Positions 37,574 through 47,215 of a stretch of 64,000 nt of DNA are shown in pieces. The translations under genes and the position numbers were made by a program. Every line of letters starts with the position of its first letter. The stretch's first letter is position 1. The DNA comes from Nereida ignava (GTDB lineage Bacteria > Pseudomonadota > Alphaproteobacteria > Rhodobacterales > Rhodobacteraceae): the NCBI RefSeq assembly GCF_001049735.1, contig NZ_CVPC01000013.1, positions 100,400 through 164,399 of the forward strand, written 5' to 3'. A model generated the notes under the pieces. The model saw only the letters and a list, made by a program, of their open reading frames with translations. It ran no database searches and was not told the origin of the DNA.

Positions 37574-38443
37574 TTAACTGCGGCTCAGCGTGAGGGTGGT
37601 CCAGTCACCGATACTGCTGCGTTTGCGCAGCTCAAAACCCGCGCTGCTGTAGCACGTCTGTACCTCATCGGCTTGCTCATTCAAAATACCCGACAAAATG
37701 ATATGCCCGCCCTGCGCACATGCGCCAGCCATATCATCCGCAAGCATCAACAGCGGCCCCTTGAGGATATTGGCAAAAATCAAATCAAACGGCGCGGCAC
37801 CTTTTAAGGTCGGGTGATCAAAACCAGCCGCCTCAACACAGGTGATCCGCCCATCCAGATCGTTGGCCTTTGCGTTGGCAAGCGCCACTTCTACCGCGAC
37901 CTCATCAATATCGCTGGCCAGAACTGTTTGTGGCCATACTTTTGCAGCCGCCATCGCCAACACAGCCGTTCCGCAGCCAATGTCAGCAACGTTCTGGCCA
38001 ACAAAACCCAATTCAATCAACTCATCAAGAGCAATCAAACACCCGAGCGTCGTGCCGTGGTGCCCCGTCCCAAAGGCCATTGCGGCCTCAATCAACAACG
38101 GGATTTTACCCTCAGGCAAGCTGTCCGCGTCATGGCTGCCATAGACCACAAAGCGGCCCGCCTCGACGGGCGGCAACTCGCGGCGCACATGAGCAACCCA
38201 GTCGGTTTCGGGCACCTCAGAGACAACAAAATCCTTCGCTCCGTTCATGGCCGCCAAAAGCGCAAGGCCGGCGGCATCAGGTGCTTCGATGAAATACCCA
38301 CCCACTTCCCAAACGCCCGAACCGTCTTCGACCTCAAAAACACCCACGCCTGTGGGCTCTGGCGTCAGCGTTTCAAGCGCCTCGCCCAAAGCTTCGGCCT
38401 GTGCTTTGTTGTTCAACGTGGTTAACGCGGTCCATGTCATCAT
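37574..38443 (-). CDS. prmA: Ribosomal protein L11 methyltransferase
   Basis: About 289-residue SAM-dependent enzyme that methylates L11. The SAM loop is VADIGCGTAVLAMAAAK, preceded by IPLLIEAAMAFGTGHHGTT, the conserved PrmA stretch, and followed by ANILKGPLLMLADDMAG. ATG 38443 is preferred because AAGGAG lies nine bases upstream; 38470 would add nine residues. Confidence 0.95.
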   Translation of the reverse strand: MMTWTALTTLNNKAQAEALGEALETLTPEPTGVGVFEVEDGSGVWEVGGYFIEAPDAAGLALLAAMNGAKDFVVSEVPETDWVAHVRRELPPVEAGRFVVYGSHDADSLPEGKIPLLIEAAMAFGTGHHGTTLGCLIALDELIELGFVGQNVADIGCGTAVLAMAAAKVWPQTVLASDIDEVAVEVALANAKANDLDGRITCVEAAGFDHPTLKGAAPFDLIFANILKGPLLMLADDMAGACAQGGHIILSGILNEQADEVQTCYSSAGFELRKRSSIGDWTTLTLSRS

Positions 38444-38494
38444 CGGTTTGATCTCCTTTTGGGCGCGCAAATGGCAAGCCGCAGTGTTTTGATT

Positions 38495-39262
38495 TTATTC
38501 GAAAGGGTCGTCTTCATAGCCTACGCCCGCAAGATACAGCCCGTGCGGTGCGCTTACCGGACCGCAAGCAGACCGCGCGCATGCCTCAAGCCTGCGTTTG
38601 ACATCAGATGGTTCAAGATGCCCCGCGCCGACACGTTCAAGTGTGCCGACAAAGCTGCGGACTTGATTATGCAGGAACGACCGCGCGCGCACATCAAAGC
38701 GAAACTCGGCACCGCCCGGGTACGGATGTTCGCTTACATCTAAACGGTCGAGCGTTTTGAACGGCGTCAGACCTTGGCAAATAGACGAACGGAACGTGGT
38801 GAAATCATGATAGCCCAGCAAATGCTTGGCCCCCTCTTGCATGGCTTCCAGCGACAAAGGCGGCTTTACCTGCCAGACCAGTCCCGCTTCGTGAACAATC
38901 GGCGCGCGGCGCGATACCATTCTGAAAATATAGCGCCGCTCGACAGCGGAAAACCGTGCGTGAAACGCCTCGGTCACTTTTGCGCAGCCGATGATGGCAA
39001 TGGGGTTCGGTTTCAGATGATAATTGATCGCCTCAGACAGCCGAAACGTGTCCCAATCACGCTCCATGTCCACATGGGCCACTTGCGCCCACGCATGAAC
39101 GCCCGCATCGGTACGGCCAGCGGCGGCAATCTCATGGGCGCTACCGGCGACTTTACCGATGGCCTGCTCAATCATGCCCTGCACCGACGGCAAATCAACC
39201 TGTCGCTGCCAGCCGTGATAAGGCGCGCCGTTGTACTCGATTTTTAAGGCATATCTGTGCAT
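38495..39262 (-). CDS. truA: tRNA pseudouridine(38-40) synthase
   Basis: 255-residue enzyme that makes pseudouridine in the anticodon arm. The catalytic aspartate is in [18 protein letters not shown] (about D53). Family motifs [15 protein letters not shown] at the N-terminus and [17 protein letters not shown] near the C-terminus are intact. ATG 39262 with GGAG upstream. It lies 51 bases from prmA on the same strand. Confidence 0.96.
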   Translation of the reverse strand: MHRYALKIEYNGAPYHGWQRQVDLPSVQGMIEQAIGKVAGSAHEIAAAGRTDAGVHAWAQVAHVDMERDWDTFRLSEAINYHLKPNPIAIIGCAKVTEAFHARFSAVERRYIFRMVSRRAPIVHEAGLVWQVKPPLSLEAMQEGAKHLLGYHDFTTFRSSICQGLTPFKTLDRLDVSEHPYPGGAEFRFDVRARSFLHNQVRSFVGTLERVGAGHLEPSDVKRRLEACARSACGPVSAPHGLYLAGVGYEDDPFE

Positions 39263-39584
39263 GAACTCCAGTTAGCCCCAGATCACCCCCGTTGCAATCA
39301 CTGCGCAATCACCACACCAATTTGACGCCCGATTGAGTATTAAACGTCTTTGCGCACTTATACTGGCTGCTGCGGTCACTAGTTACCACCAAAGTATCAC
39401 CGCCCACATAGTTTACAGCCACAAGGCCTACCCCTATAAGCACCCCATGATGTTTCAATCACTGCACATTATTCGAATTATATCCCCGGCGCTCTGACCT
39501 TATGAGCCGCCGGGCCAAGGCGTTCGAGACCCTCACGCCGCTCTCGCTATTCTATTGAAAATATGACGAAAAAGGACGCTCGAT
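39263..39584. other. Spacer between truA and ileS
   Basis: 322 bases with no gene. Both promoters (truA leftward, ileS rightward) must lie here. The only strong structure is the hairpin at 39485-39514; no T-box, tRNA or coding remnant was found. Confidence 0.7.
39485..39514 (+). other. Strong hairpin in the ileS leader
   Basis: CCCGGCGCTC (39485-39494) pairs with GAGCCGCCGGG (39504-39514) with one bulged C, giving ten base pairs around a nine-base loop. It starts 100 bases before the ileS ATG. No T-run follows, so it is not a simple terminator; it could be part of the leader RNA. Confidence 0.5.
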
Positions 39585-42464
39585 ATGTGCGCCGAAACAC
39601 CCGACTATAAAACCACACTCAACCTGCCCCGCACAGATTTCCCAATGCGCGCAGGTCTGCCCAAGCGTGAGCCTGAATGGCTTGCACGATGGGAAGAACT
39701 GGACGTCTATGGCCAGCTGCGCCAAAAATCTGGACGCAAGCCCTTCACGCTTCATGACGGCCCTCCTTATGCAAACGGTCATTTGCACATCGGCCACGCG
39801 CTGAACAAAATCCTAAAAGACATGGTCGTTCGCTCCCAGCAGATGATGGGTCATGATGCCCGCTATATCCCAGGTTGGGACTGCCACGGCTTGCCGATCG
39901 AATGGAAAATCGAAGAGAAGTACCGCAAAAAAGGCCGCGATAAAGACGCAGTCGACGTGGTCGAATTCCGCCGTGAATGTCGCGACTTTGCCAAAGGCTG
40001 GGTCGACATCCAACGCGAAGAATTCAAGCGCCTTGGCATCACTGGTAATTGGGAAAATCCATACCTTACAATGGACTACCATGCCGAGCGCGTGATCGCG
40101 GAAGAATTCCAAACGTTCCTGATGAACGGCACACTTTATCAGGGTTCAAAGCCTGTGATGTGGTCGCCTGTGGAGAAGACAGCCCTTGCGGAAGCGGAAG
40201 TTGAGTACCACGACCGCCAGACAGATGCGATCTGGGTTCCTTTTGCAGTTAAGGGTCAGGCAGACACGTATGTGGTGATCTGGACGACGACCCCGTGGAC
40301 CATCCCGCAAAACCGTGCGGTCTGTTTTAACGAAACAGTAAGCTATGGTGCGTATAAAGTGAATTCCACGCCAGATGAATGTTGGGCCAAGGCAGGTGCA
40401 ACATATCTCTTTGCCGATGATCTTGCTGAAAGCGCATTTTCCGCAGCACGCCTTGATGCTGAAATGTACACCCGTGTCGGGGATGTAAGCGCCGCCGAGC
40501 TTACTGAGCTGACCCTAAACCACCCGCTTCACGGTGCTGACGGCGCCGATGGGGAATGGGATTTCGACGTACCGATGCTGGCCGGTGATCACGTCACTGC
40601 CGACGCGGGCACAGGCTTTGTTCACACCGCCCCCAGCCACGGTGACGACGACTATCAAATCGGCCTGAAACACGGTCTTCCAATGACGTTCAACATCTTG
40701 GACGACAGTTCTTACCGCGCTGATCTGCCGTTCTTCGGCGGTGAGGTCATCCTGCGCCCTAACGGAAAACCGGGCAAAGCGAACCAGAAAGTCATCGAAA
40801 AACTGGTCGAGGTTGGCGGATTGCTAGCCCGCGCGCGGATCACGATCAGTGACGCGCATTCATGGCGTTCCAAAGCACCTGTCATCCGTTTGAACCGCCC
40901 TCAGTGGTTTGCCGCGATCGACAAAGCCTGTGATGACGGGATGGACACACACGGCAAAACCATCCGTGAGCGCGCCCTGACCAGCATCGATGAGTTGGTG
41001 ACATGGACGCCACAAACGGGCCGCAACCGTCTTTACTCCATGATCGAAGCGCGCCCCGACTGGGTGTTGTCACGTCAACGCGCGTGGGGCGTACCTCTGA
41101 CCTGCTTTGTCAAAACAGGCGCGAAACACGACGATCCAGACTACCTGCTGCGTAATGCTGACGTGAACGCACGCATCCTGGAAGCTTTCGAAGCTGAGGG
41201 CGCTGATGCGTGGTACAAAGACGGTGCGAAAGAGTGGTTCCTGAGTGGCATCGTGAACCCTGATGACTACACCCAAGTGATGGATATCCTTGACGTATGG
41301 TTTGACAGCGGTTCAACCCACGCCTTTACCCTGCGCGACCGTGAAGACGGTTCTGAAGATGGCTTGGCCGATCTCTACCTTGAGGGCACTGACCAACACC
41401 GCGGCTGGTTCCACTCATCCATGCTTCAGGCATGTGGCACCAAAGGACGCGCGCCCTATCGTGGCGTGCTGACACATGGCTTCACGCTTGATGAAAAAGG
41501 CATGAAAATGTCCAAATCCATCGGCAATACAATCGCGCCGGAAGAGGTTACAAAACAATACGGTGCGGACATATTGCGTCTTTGGGTCGCCCAGTCTGAT
41601 TACACCGCCGACCTGCGCATCGGGCCAGAAATCCTGAAAAACGTGGCCGATAGCTACCGCCGCTTGCGCAATACAATGCGCTTTATGCTGGGCAGCCTCG
41701 CGGACTTTGATGCGGCAAAAACCGTAGCGCCCCAAAACATGCCCGAGCTGGAACGCCTCATGCTGCACAAGATCGCCGTGTTGGATGAAACTGTGCGCAA
41801 CGGCTACGCAAAATACGATTTCCAAGGTGTGTTCCGTGCCATCTTCGATTTTGCGACGCTTGATCTGTCATCGTTCTACTTCGACATCCGCAAAGACGCG
41901 CTTTATTGCGACGATGACACAAACCGCCGGCTTTCTGCATTGACCGTGCTGGATATCTTGTATGGCCGCCTCACAACGTGGCTTGCGCCGATCTTGACCT
42001 TCACAATGGAAGAAGTCTGGCTTGAGCGAAACGGGGCTGAGACGAGTGTCCACCTTGTTGACTTCGTGCAAACTCCAGCCGAATGGCGCAATGACGCGCT
42101 GGCTGCAAAGCTCGACAAAATCCGCGCAATCCGCCGCGTCGTAACAGGTGCGTTGGAAGGTGAGCGGACGGCAAAAGTCATTGGCTCCTCGCTTGAAGCT
42201 GCGCCAACGGTCTATTTGTCGCCAGAGCTATTTGCCCTGATCGATGCGGATAACTTTGCAGACCTGTGCATCACCAGCCAAATCACGGTCGTCGAAGGCG
42301 CAGGCCCTGCGGGCGCGTTCGCCCTTGATGACGTAGCAGGCGTCGCCGTGAGCTTTGCAAAAGCAGACGGCGAAAAATGCGCCCGCTGTTGGAAGGTGCT
42401 GCCAGACGTTGGAAGCCACAAGCACGACGGCGTTTGCAGCCGCTGTGCCAGCGCGCTTTCATAA
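39585..42464 (+). CDS. ileS: Isoleucyl-tRNA synthetase
   Basis: 959-residue class I synthetase. The HIGH motif is [18 protein letters not shown] is [11 protein letters not shown], and the editing domain contains TWTPQ and [18 protein letters not shown]. The C-terminal zinc finger is CARCWK...CSRCA. It starts [20 protein letters not shown], the roseobacter form. Full length. Confidence 0.98.
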   Translation: MCAETPDYKTTLNLPRTDFPMRAGLPKREPEWLARWEELDVYGQLRQKSGRKPFTLHDGPPYANGHLHIGHALNKILKDMVVRSQQMMGHDARYIPGWDCHGLPIEWKIEEKYRKKGRDKDAVDVVEFRRECRDFAKGWVDIQREEFKRLGITGNWENPYLTMDYHAERVIAEEFQTFLMNGTLYQGSKPVMWSPVEKTALAEAEVEYHDRQTDAIWVPFAVKGQADTYVVIWTTTPWTIPQNRAVCFNETVSYGAYKVNSTPDECWAKAGATYLFADDLAESAFSAARLDAEMYTRVGDVSAAELTELTLNHPLHGADGADGEWDFDVPMLAGDHVTADAGTGFVHTAPSHGDDDYQIGLKHGLPMTFNILDDSSYRADLPFFGGEVILRPNGKPGKANQKVIEKLVEVGGLLARARITISDAHSWRSKAPVIRLNRPQWFAAIDKACDDGMDTHGKTIRERALTSIDELVTWTPQTGRNRLYSMIEARPDWVLSRQRAWGVPLTCFVKTGAKHDDPDYLLRNADVNARILEAFEAEGADAWYKDGAKEWFLSGIVNPDDYTQVMDILDVWFDSGSTHAFTLRDREDGSEDGLADLYLEGTDQHRGWFHSSMLQACGTKGRAPYRGVLTHGFTLDEKGMKMSKSIGNTIAPEEVTKQYGADILRLWVAQSDYTADLRIGPEILKNVADSYRRLRNTMRFMLGSLADFDAAKTVAPQNMPELERLMLHKIAVLDETVRNGYAKYDFQGVFRAIFDFATLDLSSFYFDIRKDALYCDDDTNRRLSALTVLDILYGRLTTWLAPILTFTMEEVWLERNGAETSVHLVDFVQTPAEWRNDALAAKLDKIRAIRRVVTGALEGERTAKVIGSSLEAAPTVYLSPELFALIDADNFADLCITSQITVVEGAGPAGAFALDDVAGVAVSFAKADGEKCARCWKVLPDVGSHKHDGVCSRCASALS

Positions 42465-42483
42465 ATCGATACCGTCAAAATTT

Positions 42484-42518
42484 TGCGCGTGGGTCTTTGG
42501 GCCTGCGCGCATTTTTTA
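42484..42518 (+). terminator. ileS terminator
   Basis: TGCGCG and CGCGCA arms (42484-42489, 42506-42511) with a 16-base loop, followed by TTTTTTAT. It is 20 bases past the ileS stop. Confidence 0.8.
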
Positions 42519-42637
42519 TGACACACGCATTTCCCCGCAAATGACGCTTAATAAAAATGTAGTTGCCGCGACGTGAATACCGCCAAAACACACACTCGGC
42601 TCTTGACCCCGCGGGCTACAAAAGCAACTGTGATCCA

Positions 42638-43618
42638 ATGTTAGCATACTCTCTCCGCCGCCTATTTCAGTCCTTCATTGTCTTGCTCGTTGTGGGGCTT
42701 GTCGCCTTTTCGATGTTCCGCTTTGTAGGCGACCCGATTGACAGTTTGTTGGGCCAGGAACGCACCCAAAGCGATATTGAGCGGTTGCGCGGAGAGTTGG
42801 GCCTCGATGACCCGTTTGTTGTCCAATATGGCGCGTTTTTGGGCCGTGCTGTACAGGGGGATTTCGGGCTGAGTTACCGCCAAGCCCGCCCTGTAGCCGA
42901 AATCATCGCCGAACGCGCACCTGCCACCCTTGAGCTTGCCTTGGTGTCTGCCGGATTTGCGATGTTTTTTGGTGTTGTCCTCGGCATTTTCACCGCCATT
43001 AGGCGCGACGGTTTCGCCGCCAACGCCATCATGTCGGTCTCATTGATCGGGGTCAGTTTGCCCACATTTTTGATCGGCATTCTGCTGATCTATCTGTTTT
43101 CAGTTGAATTGGGGTGGCTGCCCAGCTTTGGGCGCGGTGACGTTGTTGATCTGGGCTGGTGGACGACTGGGTTTGCGACCGGATCAGGCCTTAAGGCGTT
43201 GATATTACCGTCCATTACACTTGGGCTTTATCAGATGACGTTGATCATGCGGCTGGTCAGGTCCGAGATGCTGGAAGTCCTTCGTGCGGATTACATCCGC
43301 TTTGCCCGCGCCCGTGGTATCCGCGAAAAATCAGTCAACTTCCGTCACGCCCTTAAGAACACATTGGTCCCCGTGATTACGGTCACAGGCCTGCAACTGG
43401 GCAGCATCATCGCCTTTGCAATCATCACTGAGACAGTGTTTCAGTGGCCCGGTGTTGGGTTGCTGTTTATTAACGCTATTCAGTTCGTCGATATCCCTGT
43501 GATGGCCGCTTATTTGATGCTTATTTCAGTGATGTTTGTGGCAATTAACCTCATCGTCGACCTGCTTTATTTTGCAATTGATCCGCGCCTGCGCGCCGAC
43601 CGTTCGGGAGGACATTAA
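42638..43618 (+). CDS. Dipeptide/oligopeptide-type ABC permease, DppB/OppB family
   Basis: 326-residue inner-membrane permease with six helices. The family start MLAYSLRRLFQSFIVLLVVGL sits at ATG 42638; a TTG at 42563 would add 25 unlikely residues. The permease loop motif ADYIRFARARGIREKSVNFRHALKN carries the EAA-type contact with the ATPase. Three bases before the second permease. No substrate-binding protein gene lies upstream, where it normally would, so the substrate is unclear. Confidence 0.92.
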   Translation: MLAYSLRRLFQSFIVLLVVGLVAFSMFRFVGDPIDSLLGQERTQSDIERLRGELGLDDPFVVQYGAFLGRAVQGDFGLSYRQARPVAEIIAERAPATLELALVSAGFAMFFGVVLGIFTAIRRDGFAANAIMSVSLIGVSLPTFLIGILLIYLFSVELGWLPSFGRGDVVDLGWWTTGFATGSGLKALILPSITLGLYQMTLIMRLVRSEMLEVLRADYIRFARARGIREKSVNFRHALKNTLVPVITVTGLQLGSIIAFAIITETVFQWPGVGLLFINAIQFVDIPVMAAYLMLISVMFVAINLIVDLLYFAIDPRLRADRSGGH

Positions 43619-43620
43619 TC

Positions 43621-44565
43621 ATGGCTGATACAACGCCTGCTCCAAAGCCGCGCGGACGCCTTGCCCATTGGTGGGACGGCGATTTTGCCTATCAATTCCG
43701 CCGCTCGCCCGTTGCGATAATCTCTTTCACAGTTGTGATGTTGATGGTTTTGGCAGCGATTTTCGCGCCGTTGATCGCACCATACGACCCATTTGATCCG
43801 GCCTCCCTGAACCTGATGAACGGGTTTTCAAGCCCGATGGAGCCCAACGCGTTCACTGGCGAAACCTTTTGGCTGGGGACCGATGATCAGGGCCGCGATG
43901 TGTTCTCAACCATCCTTTATGGGCTTCGCATCTCGCTATTTGTCGGTGCAGCAGCGGTTGGGTTTGCAATGGTTTTAGGCATTACTCTGGGCCTTGTTGC
44001 CGCATACGTTGGAGGGTGGGTCGAGACCATCATCATGCGGATCGCTGACGTTCAACTGACCTTTCCGGCGATCTTGGTTGCCATGCTGATCTTTGGCGTC
44101 GCCAAGGGGATCACCCCCGTCGAGTACCGTGATCAAATGGCAATCTGGGTGCTGATTGTAGCGATTGGCTTGTCCGATTGGGTCCAATTTGCGCGTGTTG
44201 TGCGTGGTGCGACCCTTGTTGAGAAGAACAAAGAATATGTCCAAGCAGCCCGCTTAATTGGCCGCGGCTCCGGCGCAATCATGCTGCGCCACATCTTGCC
44301 AAACGTGCTGAGCCCTGTACTGGTAATCGCAACCATCTCACTTGCCTTGGCAATTATTGCCGAAGCAACCCTGTCATTTTTGGGCGTAGGCGCACCCCCG
44401 ACGCAACCATCTCTTGGCACGCTTATCCGTATCGGTCAGGGCTTTTTGTTCTCGGGAGAATGGTGGATTTTGCTGTTTCCTGCTTGCACCCTTCTGGCCC
44501 TTGCGCTGGCTGTGAACTTGCTGGGCGATTGGTTGCGCGACGCCCTAAACCCAAAACTGCGCTAA
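43621..44565 (+). CDS. Dipeptide/oligopeptide-type ABC permease, DppC/OppC family
   Basis: 314-residue permease. It begins with the OppC N-terminal segment (WWDGDFAYQFRRSPVAIISF), then LGTDDQGRDVFSTILYGLRISL and the EAA loop KNKEYVQAARLIGRGSGAIMLRHILPNVL. Two bases after the first permease and 36 bases before the first ATPase gene, so all belong to one operon. Confidence 0.93.
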   Translation: MADTTPAPKPRGRLAHWWDGDFAYQFRRSPVAIISFTVVMLMVLAAIFAPLIAPYDPFDPASLNLMNGFSSPMEPNAFTGETFWLGTDDQGRDVFSTILYGLRISLFVGAAAVGFAMVLGITLGLVAAYVGGWVETIIMRIADVQLTFPAILVAMLIFGVAKGITPVEYRDQMAIWVLIVAIGLSDWVQFARVVRGATLVEKNKEYVQAARLIGRGSGAIMLRHILPNVLSPVLVIATISLALAIIAEATLSFLGVGAPPTQPSLGTLIRIGQGFLFSGEWWILLFPACTLLALALAVNLLGDWLRDALNPKLR

Positions 44566-44601
44566 GCCGCGACGTAACTGGTTAACCCCGAGGACCACCC
44601 C

Positions 44602-45582
44602 ATGTCTGAAGCTGTCTTATCGATCCGCAATCTCACTGTCGAAATTCCGACACGGGGCGGTATTTTGCGGCCTGTTGATCAGATTAACTATGATATCAAC
44701 CGCGGTGAAATTTTAGGAATTGTCGGCGAGTCCGGCGCCGGTAAATCAATGGCAGGTAATGCTGTGATTGGCCTGCTGAACCGTCCCGCAAAAATTACGG
44801 GCGGCGAGATTTGGCTGAACGGCACGCGCATTGATCAGCTTGAAGGCGAAGATATGCGTCGGTTGCGCGGCAAGCATATTGGCATGGTTTTTCAAGACCC
44901 GCTGACCTCACTTAACCCACTGTTGCGCATCGGCGATCAGCTAACTGAAACAATGCTCGAGCATCTGGACATCTCACGCGACAAGGCGCGCAAACGCGCG
45001 GCTGCGGCCTTGGATGAGGTGGGTATTCCCGCAGCGGCCCAACGCCTTGATAGCTATCCCCATGAATTTTCCGGTGGCATGCGTCAACGCGTTGTTATTG
45101 CTTTGGCGCTTTGCGCTGAACCGTCACTGATTATTGCGGATGAGCCGACGACAGCGCTTGATGTTTCGGTACAAGCGCAGATCATCGCCCTACTTAAACG
45201 GCTGTGTCGTGACCGTGGCACGGCTGTCATGCTGATCACGCACGACATGGGCGTCATAGCCGAAACCGCCGATCGCGTGGCCGTCATGTATGCGGGACGA
45301 TTGGCCGAATTGGGCAACGTACGCGATGTGGTCACACACCCCGAACACCCCTACACAGACGGGCTAATGGGCTCCACGCCGCTGGCCAGCAAAGGCCTAA
45401 AGCGCCTGCGCCAAATTTCCGGTTCAATGCCGCGCCTGACCGCCATGCCCGAGGGCTGTGCTTTTCATCCGCGCTGTGAATTTGCCCAAGACATTTGCCG
45501 TGCAGAGCCGCGCCCAAAACTGAATGGTGGGCGGTCTGCCTGCCATTTTCCAATACAACAACCGGCTGAGGAAACAGCGTAA
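44602..45582 (+). CDS. Peptide-type ABC transporter ATPase, DppD/OppD family
   Basis: 326-residue ATPase with Walker A GESGAGKS, ABC signature FSGGMRQR, and Walker B LIIADEPTTALD. The C-terminal extension holds the cysteine motif CAFHPRCEFAQDIC typical of oligopeptide ATPases. GAGGA lies upstream of ATG 44602. Its stop shares a base with the next start (TAATG). Confidence 0.95.
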   Translation: MSEAVLSIRNLTVEIPTRGGILRPVDQINYDINRGEILGIVGESGAGKSMAGNAVIGLLNRPAKITGGEIWLNGTRIDQLEGEDMRRLRGKHIGMVFQDPLTSLNPLLRIGDQLTETMLEHLDISRDKARKRAAAALDEVGIPAAAQRLDSYPHEFSGGMRQRVVIALALCAEPSLIIADEPTTALDVSVQAQIIALLKRLCRDRGTAVMLITHDMGVIAETADRVAVMYAGRLAELGNVRDVVTHPEHPYTDGLMGSTPLASKGLKRLRQISGSMPRLTAMPEGCAFHPRCEFAQDICRAEPRPKLNGGRSACHFPIQQPAEETA

Positions 45583-46544
45583 TGGCGATGATCCAGGTCA
45601 AAAACCTCACCCGCATTTTCGACGTCTCAAAACCGTGGCTCAACCGCGTCATTGAGCGGCTTCCCAAAGCGATGCTCACCGCCGTGTCAGACGTTAGTTT
45701 TGATGTTGAGGAACGGACGGTTTATTCACTTGTTGGCGAAAGCGGTTCCGGCAAATCGACCATCGGCAAAATGGCCGTGGGCCTGTTGAAGCCAACGGAT
45801 GGCAGCGTGTTGATCAACGACATCGACCTGAGCCGTGAGACAGACGGCGGCAAGCTTGATAAAGCGCGCAGTGACATCCAGATGATTTTTCAGGACCCGT
45901 ACGCCTCCCTCAACCCGCGATGGCGTGTGCGTGAGATTATCAACGAACCTGTATCGGCCCGTGGCGGAAATGTTGTTGGCCTTGCAGAAAAGCTTCTTGA
46001 GCAAGTGGGCCTGTCGTCTCTGGACGCAGATAAGTTTCCCCATGAATTTTCCGGCGGCCAGCGGCAGCGCATTTGTATCGCCCGCGCTTTGGCCAGTGAA
46101 CCAAAGCTGATTGTATGTGATGAGCCGACCAGTGCGCTGGACGTGTCAGTACAGGCGCAGGTGCTGAACCTGATGTCAGACCTGCAGGAAAATCTTGGTC
46201 TGACCTATTTGTTCATCAGTCACGATTTGACAGTGGTTCAGCACATCAGCGACAAAATTGGTGTGCTGTACTTGGGTCGTCTTGTGGAAGAAGCCACGCC
46301 GGATGAGCTGTTTGAGAACCCCAAGCACCCCTACAGCCAGATGCTTTTGGCAGCAGCCCCAAAGATGGATGGGTTTGGCCGCGAGATTGATCCGCCACAA
46401 GGTGAAATCCCTGACCCAATTAACCCGCCCACTGGCTGCGCGTTTCACCCGCGTTGTCCGATCGCTACGGCGAAATGTTCGGCTGAGCGTCCCGAAATGC
46501 GTGTGGTCAGAGGTGCGCGGGTGGCCTGCCATTTGGCAGAATAG
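45582..46544 (+). CDS. Peptide-type ABC transporter ATPase, DppF/OppF family
   Basis: 320-residue partner ATPase. Walker A is GESGSGKS, signature FSGGQRQR, Walker B LIVCDEPTSALD, and the C-terminus again has CAFHPRCPIATAKC. Translationally coupled to the D-type ATPase. Convergent with the ynjD-like gene, only eight bases away, without a clear terminator. Confidence 0.95.
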   Translation: MAMIQVKNLTRIFDVSKPWLNRVIERLPKAMLTAVSDVSFDVEERTVYSLVGESGSGKSTIGKMAVGLLKPTDGSVLINDIDLSRETDGGKLDKARSDIQMIFQDPYASLNPRWRVREIINEPVSARGGNVVGLAEKLLEQVGLSSLDADKFPHEFSGGQRQRICIARALASEPKLIVCDEPTSALDVSVQAQVLNLMSDLQENLGLTYLFISHDLTVVQHISDKIGVLYLGRLVEEATPDELFENPKHPYSQMLLAAAPKMDGFGREIDPPQGEIPDPINPPTGCAFHPRCPIATAKCSAERPEMRVVRGARVACHLAE

Positions 46545-46552
46545 GCGTAAGA

Positions 46553-47188
46553 TTAGTCAGTTAAATAGAACACAGGGCCACCTGCTGCGTCAGCATCTGC
46601 TTGATCGTGGGTAACCATAATGACGGGCAGCTGACGCGCCCGCGCGGTATCAAACACAAGTGTCCGGATCTGATCACGGCGTTCCGTGTCGAGCCGTGAA
46701 AATGCTTCGTCCAGCAATAAAACACGCGGTTCCGACAATAGCATCCGCATCAACGCGACACGCGCTTTTTGCCCACCGGACAAGGTTTCTGGATCACGGT
46801 CGGCAAACCCCTCTAAGCCAATCTCTGTAAGAGCCTGATCAATGCGCGCGGGCCTATCGGCCCTCCGAACATCTGCGCTTAGCCCAAAGGCTAGGTTTTG
46901 CCCAACACTCATGTGTGGAAAGAGCAGATCATCCTGAAACAGAATGCCGACTTGCCGCTGATTAGAGGGCAAGGCGCATAGATCTGCACCATTCAGCAGC
47001 ACCGCCCCTGTTGCCGTAAAATCAGACGGCAAAGTACCAATAATGTAGTTAAGCAAAGTCGACTTGCCCGCACCTGATGGCCCCATAACAGATAGCACTT
47101 CACCCGCGGCAACCATCTGGTCAATTGCGATTAATTCATGCCCATCTTTGGAAATACGAATATTATCAAGGTGCAGTTCGTGGCTCAT
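46553..47188 (-). CDS. ynjD: ABC transporter ATPase, YnjD-like
   Basis: 211-residue single-domain ATPase. Walker A GPSGAGKSTLLNYI, signature LSGGQKARVALMR, Walker B VLLLDEAFSRLD, and a final switch histidine in MVTHDQADA. AAGGA lies upstream of the start. It is 27 bases downstream of the fused permease. Together with the permease and binding protein it matches the ynjBCD layout of enterobacteria, whose substrate is not established; thiamine-type transporters are the closest named relatives. Confidence 0.85.
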   Translation of the reverse strand: MSHELHLDNIRISKDGHELIAIDQMVAAGEVLSVMGPSGAGKSTLLNYIIGTLPSDFTATGAVLLNGADLCALPSNQRQVGILFQDDLLFPHMSVGQNLAFGLSADVRRADRPARIDQALTEIGLEGFADRDPETLSGGQKARVALMRMLLSEPRVLLLDEAFSRLDTERRDQIRTLVFDTARARQLPVIMVTHDQADADAAGGPVFYLTD

Positions 47189-47215
47189 TTAATGTGTCCT
47201 TTGCGGGCATAGAAA

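Noticed and set aside
39263..39584. tRNA or T-box upstream of ileS
   Set aside because: No cloverleaf or T-box sequence can be folded; only one simple hairpin is present.
42563..42637. N-terminal extension of the first peptide-type permease
   Set aside because: The 25 added residues are polar and unlike the family; the conserved start MLAYSLRRL is at 42638.
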